DNA from: a virus
Virus record (IMG/VR): IMGVR_UViG_3300042507_001439
Coordinates: 1-32,307 of that record
Direction: 5' to 3' (one strand)
DNA: 32,307 nucleotides
Position 1 is the first letter of the stretch. Each line of letters opens with the position of its first letter. The notes below the pieces were generated by a model, which was not told where the DNA came from, ran no database searches, and saw only the letters and a program-made list of their open reading frames with translations. A program made the position numbers and the translations under genes. Below are positions 1-5,979 of the stretch, piece by piece.

Positions 1-27
1 GTGTCAGGCGCTCACGTCTTACAAAGA

Positions 28-60
28 AAGACCCCACCCCTGATGGTCACGCGGGGGCTT
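28..60 (-). terminator. Probable terminator at the end of the leftward early operon
   Basis: An imperfect inverted repeat (AAGACCCC at 28-35 against GGGGGCTT at 53-60, one internal mismatch) lies downstream of the last minus-strand gene. On the minus strand the hairpin is followed by a T-rich stretch (CTTTCTTTG). Placement and shape fit an intrinsic terminator, but the stem is not perfect. Confidence 0.45.
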
Positions 61-126
61 GTGTAACGTTTTGGCGGGTTTTCCTGCGTTTTGGGTATTC
101 AGACACGTTTGAGGCGTCTAATGCCC

Positions 127-459
127 CTAAAACGCGTCTAGCGGGCGATTACCCCTGCGGCTGTTGCAGGTTTTGTGGGCGGGTAGCAATGGGCTATCGG
201 CATCGCCCGCAATGATGTGGTCTGCCGTGATATCGGCACGTGATTCAAATGGCTGTTTGCAGATGTGGCAATGTGTCGCGGTTTCTTTTATCAATTTGGC
301 TGCTTTGCGGTAAGCGCTTGTGTAAAGGGCTTGCTTACGGATGCGCCGATTCGGATTGTTCTCAATACGCCGTTTGACTTCACGCCTACAAGCAGCACAA
401 TAATCCCCGTAATCGGTATGTAGCTTTTGGCATTCCAAACAAGGACGCTGAAACCTCAT
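127..459 (-). CDS. HNH endonuclease
   Basis: Product of 110 residues. The N-terminal half carries two CxxC-type pairs (CLEC near residue 7, CAAC near 21). The C-terminal half has the HNH core: CHIC near residue 64, then ADHII with the catalytic-type histidine near 80, and CNSRRGN near 97. This is a beta-beta-alpha metal HNH nuclease that nicks DNA. In many cos-type phages an HNH protein encoded next to the terminase genes takes part in DNA packaging. Here the gene is the last one on the left, so it would be close to terS if the two ends of the window join. Its start overlaps the stop of the upstream zinc-ribbon gene by four bases. The family call is firm; the packaging role is inference. Confidence 0.85.
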   Translation of the reverse strand: MRFQRPCLECQKLHTDYGDYCAACRREVKRRIENNPNRRIRKQALYTSAYRKAAKLIKETATHCHICKQPFESRADITADHIIAGDADSPLLPAHKTCNSRRGNRPLDAF

Positions 460-638
460 CGGTTCTTGCCTGATGAGTAGAAGTCTTTGCCGTTGAAGCG
501 TATGGGGGGAGCTGCGTATTGGCGAATCATTTCAATTTGGCAATTTACACAAATTGGGGTGTCTATCTCTTTTTTTATACTTGCAACCATCGTCACGCTG
601 TTATCGCAAGAACGGCATTTGAATTCATAACTGGGCAT
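456..638 (-). CDS. FmdB-like zinc-ribbon protein
   Basis: Product of 60 residues beginning MPSYEFKCRSCD. It has two CxxC knuckles, CRSC near residue 8 and CVNC near 30, about the spacing of the FmdB/CxxC-CxxC regulatory zinc ribbons, whose N terminus usually reads MP-Y-Y-C--C. The C-terminal tail (PPIRFNGKDFY) also resembles the conserved end of those proteins. It probably binds one zinc ion. The cellular role of this family is unknown; a nucleic-acid or protein contact is likely. It sits between the phosphoesterase and the HNH gene, sharing the base at its 5' end with the upstream stop codon. Confidence 0.7.
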   Translation of the reverse strand: MPSYEFKCRSCDNSVTMVASIKKEIDTPICVNCQIEMIRQYAAPPIRFNGKDFYSSGKNR

Positions 639-1783
639 TACAGCTTCTTCACTTCACCATTGAACGGCTTGTCCTTGTGTAGCTCAATTGTCAAGATGCC
701 CGTTGTGCTATCTTCGCCCGCGATACGGCGATACCAATCTGAACCATTGTCGCTTGTGGGGCATTGCACCCAAAACTTTGAGCCACGCCCATCGAAACGC
801 TGTCCCAATTCTTCAACACGTAAATGGTGAAAATGAGCCGTTATAAGCAAATCAACCGCTTGCACCCATTGATTACCAAATGTGGATTGTTGCCACCATT
901 TCTTGATGTTGTCGGGTCGTGATGCCTGATGTCCGTGTACCGCGCCAATGGTATTGACGCCGTATTGAAATGCAAACCCTTCATCGTGCGGTTGCGGTAT
1001 CAAATACTGAACATTCAATCCCAATTCGGTTGTGATGCGCCGTAATTGCTGAAGGATAACAATTCCCCAATCGTCTAACCCTGGGCGTCCGACCTGCTGA
1101 CCTTTGAATCTGTTTTGACAATGATTCGAAGCAACCGAACCATAAACAACGGGCGCGTATTTGGCAGCACGCTTGATGAGCTCAAGCATTACGGCAGCAG
1201 CGTAATCGGTCTGTTGCATCGGTGACAAATCATTTGATTCCAATTGGCTGTATTGAGCCGCATTGGATACGGATTCAATGATGTCCCCCATTTCTAAAAT
1301 GTAAATGATTTCGTATTTGCCCGTTTTCATTTGTTGTTCAATGCGGTCAAATGATTCGAACAAACGAGCAATCAATTCAGGTGTTCCGCCACGTGAGCCT
1401 GTTTTGCCTACCTGTAAATCTGCTGGCGCAATAATCAAAGCCTTTTCGGTAATCGCCGTTGATTTGTTTTGTTTTACTTTTTTTCTTGCTTGGGACAATA
1501 ATGCGGGCAAATCAATGATGGAAGATTTTTTCCTGAATGTGAAACGATAAGACGTCAGCCATTCGCCACCTTCCCGTTGTTGCCATCGCGATGTTTTTAT
1601 GGGCGCAATGACTTCAATTTCGGTCGGGTCAATACCTGCAGACAAAAGAAATTCATCAAAATTTTCTGGTTCCGTTGTATAACCCGGAGTTGTGGCTGTG
1701 CCTTCTGTGCCATCAAATTCAATCGCCGCTTTGAAATTGCTTTGTGAATTGATTTTTGGCGCTGGTTCTAAATTGTCAAGCAT
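638..1783 (-). CDS. Calcineurin-like metallophosphoesterase
   Basis: Product of 381 residues. The five metal-ligand blocks of a calcineurin-type phosphoesterase can be followed: ADLQVG (D-x-Q variant of D-x-H), MGDIIE (GD), SVASNHC (GNH-like), GAVHGHQ, and AHFHH (GHxH-like). The fold is shared by SbcD/Mre11 nucleases, cyclic-nucleotide phosphodiesterases and phosphatases, so the substrate cannot be read from sequence. The first 80-90 residues lie outside the domain. The ATG at 1783 is chosen because AAGGA lies seven bases upstream; a start at 1798 is less likely. The gene overlaps the upstream HTH gene by eight bases, and both proteins begin with the same ML-x-NLEP tag, which suggests coupled function. 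Confidence 0.78.
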   Translation of the reverse strand: MLDNLEPAPKINSQSNFKAAIEFDGTEGTATTPGYTTEPENFDEFLLSAGIDPTEIEVIAPIKTSRWQQREGGEWLTSYRFTFRKKSSIIDLPALLSQARKKVKQNKSTAITEKALIIAPADLQVGKTGSRGGTPELIARLFESFDRIEQQMKTGKYEIIYILEMGDIIESVSNAAQYSQLESNDLSPMQQTDYAAAVMLELIKRAAKYAPVVYGSVASNHCQNRFKGQQVGRPGLDDWGIVILQQLRRITTELGLNVQYLIPQPHDEGFAFQYGVNTIGAVHGHQASRPDNIKKWWQQSTFGNQWVQAVDLLITAHFHHLRVEELGQRFDGRGSKFWVQCPTSDNGSDWYRRIAGEDSTTGILTIELHKDKPFNGEVKKL

Positions 1784-2012
1784 TGTTTTCCTTTTCACAT
1801 TGGCATTGCTTGTTGCGATGGCGTTGAATTGTTGAATCTGACAATTTCAAGCCTCGTTGCATCAATGCGGTTGATAACGCCAATGCTGACCATTTGTCGC
1901 GGTCTGCAATTGCTTTCAGCAAAATGTCAGCGTCCTTTTTATCCAATGATTCGATAACAAATGCCACTTTGCAATTGATAATCGGTTTTGGTGGTTCAAG
2001 ATTCTCTAGCAT
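1776..2012 (-). CDS. Small helix-turn-helix-like protein
   Basis: Product of 78 residues. The second half (KWSALALSTAL, then MQRGLKLSDSTIQRHR) reads as a helix-turn-helix with a basic recognition helix. The first seven residues, MLENLEP, nearly repeat the start of the phosphoesterase encoded immediately downstream. DNA binding is therefore plausible, perhaps recruiting the phosphoesterase to DNA or sensing terminase-like or replication sites; this is inference. It overlaps both neighbours (17 bases upstream, 8 downstream), so translation is probably coupled. I do not recognise a named family. Confidence 0.6.
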   Translation of the reverse strand: MLENLEPPKPIINCKVAFVIESLDKKDADILLKAIADRDKWSALALSTALMQRGLKLSDSTIQRHRNKQCQCEKENNA

Positions 2013-2250
2013 CTTTCAAGCCCCTTATTGCTTCAATGCGTATTTCATTCTTTACTTTGTCAATAAGAATTAGCAGCTCATCGTGTCGGAGTGTTCGATT
2101 CCCGTTTTGTATTTGTGCAGCAAGAATCTCACGCGCTAAAGCGATGGCACCTAAATGAGCGCCTGATTCAACCAATATTGCAGCTGTATCGCGAAATTTA
2201 TCTTGAAATTGCCATTGTCTGAACAAGTCATCAGCAAATAAATCGCCCAT
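1996..2250 (-). CDS. Hypothetical protein, 84 residues
   Basis: Not recognised. The protein is mainly helical by eye, with a hydrophobic middle stretch (ILVESGAHLGAIALAREIL) that is amphipathic rather than membrane-spanning, and a basic and acidic C terminus. Its ATG overlaps the stop codon of the upstream gene as TAATG, and its 3' end overlaps the HTH gene. The ribosome-binding site is weak, so expression probably depends on coupling to the upstream gene. It belongs to the run of small early genes. Confidence 0.6.
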   Translation of the reverse strand: MGDLFADDLFRQWQFQDKFRDTAAILVESGAHLGAIALAREILAAQIQNGNRTLRHDELLILIDKVKNEIRIEAIRGLKDARES

Positions 2251-2468
2251 TAGATGCTCAAATCATTTTCATCAGCGATAAGTGCTTGCACAACTCTTTG
2301 CAATGCGCTGTTTCGCCATTGTTCGTTCAATACGGCAGTTTCTAAATACAAAGACAAATCTTCTCGTATTGAATCTAAATCGGCAGACCATACAAGATTT
2401 TTATCTCGTAACAATGCAGCTGCTTGTCTGAAGTCAGCGATTGTTCTGTTTGTCAAATTGTCCTTCAT
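2250..2468 (-). CDS. Hypothetical protein, 72 residues
   Basis: Not recognised. The start at 2468 (MKDNLTNRT) is preferred over an upstream alternative because GGAAG lies just before it and the ATG overlaps the stop codon of the metallopeptidase gene as ATGA. The product is helical and charged, without cysteines or membrane segments. Gene order (metallopeptidase, then this, then another small helical protein) suggests co-translation but gives no function. Confidence 0.6.
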   Translation of the reverse strand: MKDNLTNRTIADFRQAAALLRDKNLVWSADLDSIREDLSLYLETAVLNEQWRNSALQRVVQALIADENDLSI

Positions 2469-2842
2469 TTTTCTTCCAATAACCATTCCGTTAGTTTCGG
2501 GTTGTCGCGCAAAATCATCAACATTGAATTTTCCCAAATGCCAATGAAATGATGTTCCCAAGATTCATAATCGGCTTTTTTTGGGGCATCGGTAACAAAT
2601 GTCATTCTTGCAGCGTGCATTATTTCGTGGAACACGGTAATTTTCTTTTTTGATTCATTCAAATTGGCATCAATCACAATGATGTTTCTAAAATCTTGCG
2701 TGTAGCCGTAATTGCCTTCAGTCAGCAATGGGTCAGCTTTGGAATGATGTTGCACAATGTCCCACATTTGAGCGCCTATTCTGATTTGATTTGGGCAGAC
2801 AATCTTTCTTTTAGATTTTCCACCTTGGACTGAATCTCGCAT
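2465..2842 (-). CDS. Zinc metallopeptidase (ImmA/SprT-like zincin)
   Basis: Product of 125 residues. The core is ITVFHEIMHAAR near residues 69-80, an HExxH zinc motif in a helix, followed about 20 residues later by DYESWEHHFIG, where a glutamate is in position for the third ligand. Size and the leading beta-strand region (IRIGAQMWDIVQ) fit the small phage zincins often annotated ImmA/IrrE-like. ImmA proteases cleave phage repressors; no repressor is visible here, so its target may be a host regulator or defence protein. The ATG has AGGA six bases upstream but lies 67 bases inside the preceding gene; the internal ATG at 2767 would remove the overlap but also the conserved-looking first strand. 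Confidence 0.68.
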   Translation of the reverse strand: MRDSVQGGKSKRKIVCPNQIRIGAQMWDIVQHHSKADPLLTEGNYGYTQDFRNIIVIDANLNESKKKITVFHEIMHAARMTFVTDAPKKADYESWEHHFIGIWENSMLMILRDNPKLTEWLLEEK

Positions 2843-3021
2843 ATTGCTTCCTGTTGTGCTGGGTAACGATAATAATGTTCCCAGATGTCATTCAAAATCA
2901 GCTCTAAGGTTACAAACGTTTCGTGTATGGCTTCTTCCCGACCTTCCCTGAAGCCTCGTTTTAGCCCTTCTTGAAATGCTTGCATACTGATGCTGTGAAT
3001 TGCGTCATTCATTGTTGCCAT
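2776..3021 (-). CDS. Hypothetical protein, 81 residues
   Basis: Not recognised. The start at 3021 (MATMNDAIHS) follows AGAAGGGG at good spacing; a longer in-frame reading from 3072 lacks a ribosome site. The protein is strongly helical and rich in charged residues, with likely coiled-coil character in its second half (QQEAICEIQSKVENLKERL). It overlaps the preceding small gene by 17 bases and the metallopeptidase gene by 67 bases. Confidence 0.6.
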   Translation of the reverse strand: MATMNDAIHSISMQAFQEGLKRGFREGREEAIHETFVTLELILNDIWEHYYRYPAQQEAICEIQSKVENLKERLSAQIKSE

Positions 3022-3202
3022 TGTTTTCCCCTTCTGGTCTGTAAGTTTCCAAAACCGCCAATGCCAAGTCATTTTGTCCGATTTGAATCAATCGTCCAAT
3101 CGTTGCACAAGCAGCAATTGCCATTTCATCATCTTGTTCTGTTGCTTTTATCATTCGAAGAATTACATCCATTGCTTCTTCAAACGTTTTTACTTCATCC
3201 AT
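3005..3202 (-). CDS. Hypothetical protein, 65 residues
   Basis: Not recognised. A small acidic helical protein starting MDEVKTFEEAMDV, preceded by AAGGAAGACA, a good ribosome site. The C-terminal tail is asparagine and glutamate rich (GENNGNNE) and probably disordered. It overlaps the end of the NrdH-like gene by eight bases, so it is part of the same polycistron. Confidence 0.6.
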   Translation of the reverse strand: MDEVKTFEEAMDVILRMIKATEQDDEMAIAACATIGRLIQIGQNDLALAVLETYRPEGENNGNNE

Positions 3203-3506
3203 TGTCTTCCTTTATTTCATCGGCGATTTGTTTGATTGGTTCTAACGGCACGTTTTGCCCGTGTGCGCGTTCTGTTTTCAAATGCATTTCAAGCGATTTG
3301 ATTTTGTCCAAACGAAAACCTGACCATCGGCGGTCATCCGTTTCGACAATCGGCGCAGCTGTCAATCCCAATTCCAAAAATCGTTCAATTGCTTTTGGTG
3401 ATTTGTCCAAACGTCTTGTGCGATAAATAATGCCGCGTGAATCAAATTGGCGTTTGGTGGTTTCACATTGAACACAATTTGGCTTTGTCCATAGCGTGAT
3501 GGTCAT
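3195..3506 (-). CDS. nrdH: NrdH-like glutaredoxin
   Basis: Product of 103 residues. It starts MTITLWTKPNCVQCETTK, with the redox-active CVQC at residues 11-14, followed by the TAAPIV cis-proline segment and WSGFRLDKI near residue 62-70, which is the signature of NrdH redoxins of actinobacteria. NrdH supplies electrons to class Ib ribonucleotide reductase in the cytoplasm, so the phage protein would support dNTP supply using host reductase. No nrdE or nrdF is present. About 25 extra residues follow the usual NrdH end. The start at 3506 overlaps the upstream stop as TAATG; the longer reading to 3569 only adds an unrelated low-complexity leader. Confidence 0.88.
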   Translation of the reverse strand: MTITLWTKPNCVQCETTKRQFDSRGIIYRTRRLDKSPKAIERFLELGLTAAPIVETDDRRWSGFRLDKIKSLEMHLKTERAHGQNVPLEPIKQIADEIKEDNG

Positions 3507-3760
3507 TAGACGTCCGCCTTTGTTTGACGTTGAATTGTTTTCCGTGTGTCCTTCATTACCTGTTGGCATTTTTCGTAGCCCTTTCGCTCGACTTTTGTCA
3601 TTTTGATTTTTTCAATTTGAATGTCTGCATCAAATGAAAATTTATGGACAGCATACGCGACCCCAGCCCTAAATGCCCTATCGTGCGTTTCATCCAATTC
3701 GCGTGTAAATAATTTGTCCGCGATTTGAAACTTAATCTCTTTGATAAATCGGAACATCAT
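3506..3760 (-). CDS. Hypothetical protein, 84 residues
   Basis: Not recognised. It begins MMFRFIKEIKFQIADKL, an amphipathic basic helix, and ends in a lysine- and arginine-rich segment (KDTRKTIQRQTK). A GGGG stretch lies just upstream of the tandem ATG codons. It is translationally linked to nrdH by a TAATG overlap at its end and overlaps the preceding gene by 29 bases. Confidence 0.6.
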   Translation of the reverse strand: MMFRFIKEIKFQIADKLFTRELDETHDRAFRAGVAYAVHKFSFDADIQIEKIKMTKVERKGYEKCQQVMKDTRKTIQRQTKADV

Positions 3761-3947
3761 TTTCCCCGTTCAGTTCTTTTACTGCCCAACGAAGCAATTC
3801 GGCTTCATCGTGTAAATGGTCATTATTCAATTGATTTGATAATTCATCCAATGCGTTCAAACAAGATTCAAACCCATTATTGAAAGCCGTCATTTCGACT
3901 TGGTCAATCAAGCGTTCAATCCCTTCACGCAATCCGTTAGTTTGCAT
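3732..3947 (-). CDS. Hypothetical protein, 71 residues
   Basis: Not recognised. The start at 3947 (MQTNGLREG) is chosen because AAGGA lies five bases upstream; the adjacent ATG at 3950 is too close to it, and the reading back to 3998 lies inside the upstream gene. The protein is acidic and helical with one cysteine (FESCLNALDELS). It is one of a set of similar-sized small proteins in this early operon. Confidence 0.6.
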   Translation of the reverse strand: MQTNGLREGIERLIDQVEMTAFNNGFESCLNALDELSNQLNNDHLHDEAELLRWAVKELNGENDVPIYQRD

Positions 3948-4257
3948 CATCTTCCTTTTCTTTTTCGATTTCGTCCCAAATGTTGCGAGTTTGCTCAAGG
4001 TAATACAAAACCATATCCATTTGCATCAATGCAATGATTCCGCCTTCGTTGCGATTGGCATCGTAACCAAGTTCTTTCCAACGGTCTGAATGTTCGGATG
4101 GCAATTGAACCCAATCCTTGATAATGTCGTTGCTATAAACAGGCACGAATGAATCAGCAAATTCTGCCAAAGCATCGTCAATGTCACGGTATGAATTTGT
4201 GATTTCGTCATATTTGTTTGTTAGTTCATTTTTGATTTCTTCGCGTGTGAAATACAT
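3937..4257 (-). CDS. Hypothetical protein, 106 residues
   Basis: Not recognised. It begins MYFTREEIKNELTNKYDEI and is rich in acidic and aromatic residues, predicted by eye to be helical and soluble, with a methionine-rich helix (IIALMQMDMVLYYLEQ). The start shares a base with the stop codon of ssb, so it is probably translated by coupling. Nothing in it shows an enzymatic motif. It could bind the SSB protein, but only position suggests this. Confidence 0.62.
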   Translation of the reverse strand: MYFTREEIKNELTNKYDEITNSYRDIDDALAEFADSFVPVYSNDIIKDWVQLPSEHSDRWKELGYDANRNEGGIIALMQMDMVLYYLEQTRNIWDEIEKEKEDDAN

Positions 4258-4628
4258 TAGGCAACCTCGCTTACCAATGATGGGCGAATTGCACTGGTAT
4301 CCAAATCAATGAATTCACAAATCAATTCAGCGCTTGTTCCGCTTCGGTCGCCATTGTCCCAATCACGCAACCACAATTTGCCCGTGACAAAGATTCGGCT
4401 TCCTTTTCTAATTGAATTTTCGATAAATTCGGCATTTGAACCCGATGCGATTACGGTGAACCAATTGGTGTAACTTTGTGGCTCGCCAATCAATGAATAA
4501 TCTTCATTTGAATCAATCACGTTATTCACGCCTTCGGCTAATCTGAATGAAACAAACGTTTGCGCCATTTCATCTACTGTTGTCCTTGGGGTTGTCGCTA
4601 CCAATCCCTGAATTGTTACCATTGCCAT
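4257..4628 (-). CDS. ssb: Single-stranded DNA-binding protein
   Basis: Product of 123 residues with the SSB OB-fold layout: MAMVTIQGLVATTPR as first strand, then SFRLAEG, WFTVIASGSNAEFIENSIRK, and GSRIFVTGKLWLRDW. This matches bacterial and actinophage SSB proteins, which coat single-stranded DNA during replication and recombination. Unlike host SSB it has no long glycine-rich linker or DDDIPF-type acidic tip, ending SLVSEVA, so it may not recruit host SSB partners in the usual way. Translation starts behind AAAGGGACAAAA, the same leader used by several neighbours and by the cassette near 24.9 kb. Confidence 0.85.
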   Translation of the reverse strand: MAMVTIQGLVATTPRTTVDEMAQTFVSFRLAEGVNNVIDSNEDYSLIGEPQSYTNWFTVIASGSNAEFIENSIRKGSRIFVTGKLWLRDWDNGDRSGTSAELICEFIDLDTSAIRPSLVSEVA

Positions 4629-4646
4629 TTTTGTCCCTTTCGTTTT

Positions 4647-4835
4647 CTAATTGTCCATTGAATCTATGTTTTTGACTGTTTCTTTGGTTGCCCAAGCTTT
4701 TTCCAATTCAGCAGCGAATGAATCAATTGCTGATTGTAGGTTTTCTAATGCGAATTGTGCTTCGTTCAAATTGTTTTCCTTCAAATTTGTTTTGAAAGCA
4801 ACAACCTGCTGTGTTGTGTATCTGCGTGTTTTCAT
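4647..4835 (-). CDS. Hypothetical protein, 62 residues
   Basis: Not recognised. It begins MKTRRYTTQQVVAFKTNL and is mainly helical, with a likely amphipathic or coiled-coil segment (EAQFALENLQSAIDSFAAEL). A GAAAGGGAAAAAA ribosome site precedes it. It sits directly upstream of ssb with an 18-base gap, so both are probably made from the same message. Confidence 0.62.
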   Translation of the reverse strand: MKTRRYTTQQVVAFKTNLKENNLNEAQFALENLQSAIDSFAAELEKAWATKETVKNIDSMDN

Positions 4836-4857
4836 TTTTTTCCCTTTCTGTTTTTGT

Positions 4858-4986
4858 TTATTGTTCGAAAATAAAAACTAAAATTGGCCAAATAATCGCC
4901 GCAATGTGTCGGTGAATTTCTGTGATAGCAATCAATGCGCCCAGTGAAATTGCAACGGCGATTGAAGCGATTCCTTTTGCTGTCAT
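4858..4986 (-). CDS. Small membrane protein, 42 residues
   Basis: A short open frame beginning ATG at 4986 and ending TAA at 4858-4860, starting right after the TAA stop of the preceding gene, with GGAG ten bases upstream. The product is MTAKGIASIAVAISLGA followed by LIAITEIHRHIA and IIWPILVFIFEQ: two hydrophobic stretches separated by a short basic turn, so a likely inner-membrane hairpin. No function is recognised; small early membrane proteins of phages often act in exclusion or inhibition. It is supported by contiguity and composition rather than by family. Confidence 0.5.
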   Translation of the reverse strand: MTAKGIASIAVAISLGALIAITEIHRHIAAIIWPILVFIFEQ

Positions 4987-5295
4987 TTATGCCATCTCCA
5001 TATCAACGAAAATTGATTTTGCTTGTGAGCCGTCCCATTCCCATTTGATTTCGTTTTTGTTCAAAACGTGCATCACCTTGGCAGCAAGCGCTGTGTCACC
5101 CAAATTTTGGTGGCACAAGTATCCGCCATCGTTTGTGGAAAAACGCTTTGACAATTGATAAATTGCTGGCACGTCATCGGGGATTTTGACCCCGTTTTCT
5201 GGTTCGCAACCAAGACAGCAACCTTTGAGGCTGGTATTGACTACGATTCCCAATTCTTTTAGTTCTTTTTTGGTTGATTTCCAAGTTGCGTTCAT
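4987..5295 (-). CDS. Hypothetical protein, 102 residues
   Basis: Not recognised with certainty. The protein carries a CCLGC cluster near residues 26-30 and a further cysteine near 61 (GGYLCHQNLG), which could bind metal. The C terminus (WEWDGSQAKSIFVDMEMA) is acidic. The layout, with a short helical leader, cysteine cluster and W-DG segment, recalls small DUF-type proteins of unknown role found in actinobacterial genomes; I cannot name one. It starts behind GAAAGGGACAAATCAAA, the operon's usual leader. Confidence 0.6.
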   Translation of the reverse strand: MNATWKSTKKELKELGIVVNTSLKGCCLGCEPENGVKIPDDVPAIYQLSKRFSTNDGGYLCHQNLGDTALAAKVMHVLNKNEIKWEWDGSQAKSIFVDMEMA

Positions 5296-5317
5296 TTTGA
5301 TTTGTCCCTTTCTGTTT

Positions 5318-5482
5318 TTATTCTGCTAATAGGTATTTGATGAATTCTAGATTTTTGATGTCTTGCCCGAATCCGTATTGAATGATTTCGTCTTCGGTGT
5401 AATTTTCCATTGCCATTTCTGTTCTTTCAATTGCCCAAAGAATTGACAATGTTTGGCTGTTTGTGAGTTTTAGTGTTTTCAT
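5318..5482 (-). CDS. Hypothetical protein, 54 residues, first gene of the early operon
   Basis: Not recognised. The start at 5482 (MKTLKLTNSQTLSILW) is chosen because GAAAGGGACAACACAAA lies immediately upstream; an in-frame extension to 5551 would run through the promoter-like element and encodes a basic leader without a ribosome site. The protein is acidic with aromatic residues. Being first after the upstream element, it may be the earliest expressed gene of this unit. Confidence 0.62.
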   Translation of the reverse strand: MKTLKLTNSQTLSILWAIERTEMAMENYTEDEIIQYGFGQDIKNLEFIKYLLAE

Positions 5483-5522
5483 TTTGTGTTGTCCCTTTCG
5501 TTTTTTGTTACATCTACAGGCT

Positions 5523-5572
5523 AAGACGAGTTCTACACGAGGGGAAGCCAAAATAACGTGTTGTTATCAAAA
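5523..5572 (-). promoter_or_regulatory. Promoter-like regulatory element A upstream of the early small-gene operon
   Basis: Read on the minus strand, the 92-base gap between rusA and the next gene contains an inverted repeat (ATAAC-5-GTTAT), then TTGGCT, then CTCGTGTAGAACTCGT. The two last blocks recur almost exactly at 24976-25024, again just upstream of a run of small genes. TAGAAC could be a -10 hexamer preceded by an extended TG, but no convincing -35 is found at normal spacing. The element is real as a repeat; promoter or operator function is inferred. Confidence 0.55.
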
Positions 5573-5574
5573 CG

Positions 5575-5970
5575 TTATAAATGCGAGATTGCAATGGTGG
5601 CGCCTGTTTCCCGCCCGTCTGCGTAATGTTTGCGGGCGACAATTTCGACAATTTGCGAATCATCCCCCCAAATCACCCCTGATTGACCTACCCCATCGCC
5701 TACCGCCCGAATCAATTTGTCCAAATCGGGTGGCACGATTGGCAACGCACGTTTGCTTTGTGAAACTGATTTGGGGCGTTCTAAATAGAAATCCACCTCA
5801 AGTTTTATTGGACCGAGGTGGATGTTCTGATTTGCATACGCAAGACAAGCAATTTCAATTGCCTTGCGCCATTTTTTTAGATTCGCAGATTGTGCTTCGA
5901 CAATGCGACCATTGAAAACTCGCTTTGAGCCTTGTGGCGTAGGTCTGCCGATAACTTCAAGAACAATCAC
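5575..5970 (-). CDS. rusA: RusA-like Holliday junction resolvase
   Basis: Product of 131 residues. The start (MIVLEVIGRPTPQGSKR) matches the RusA opening strand and P-P-SK loop. The catalytic region PDLDKLIRAVGDGV near residues 82-95 and IWGDDSQIV near 101-109 carry the acidic residues that bind magnesium. RusA dimers cut four-way junctions symmetrically, here probably resolving recombination or replication intermediates before packaging. The gene lies ten bases after the SSB-like gene and is the last before regulatory element A, so it may close the replication and recombination transcription unit. Confidence 0.9.
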   Translation of the reverse strand: MIVLEVIGRPTPQGSKRVFNGRIVEAQSANLKKWRKAIEIACLAYANQNIHLGPIKLEVDFYLERPKSVSQSKRALPIVPPDLDKLIRAVGDGVGQSGVIWGDDSQIVEIVARKHYADGRETGATIAISHL

Positions 5971-5979
5971 ATACCAATC

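Noticed and set aside
2971-3426. A 151-codon plus-strand frame over several early genes
   Set aside because: Leucine- and histidine-rich antisense translation of real genes, among them nrdH, with no ribosome site.
5463-5915. A 150-codon open frame on the plus strand opposite rusA
   Set aside because: It lies fully over a clear RusA gene and regulatory element A on the other strand, has no ribosome site, and gives cysteine- and arginine-rich sequence without any domain.
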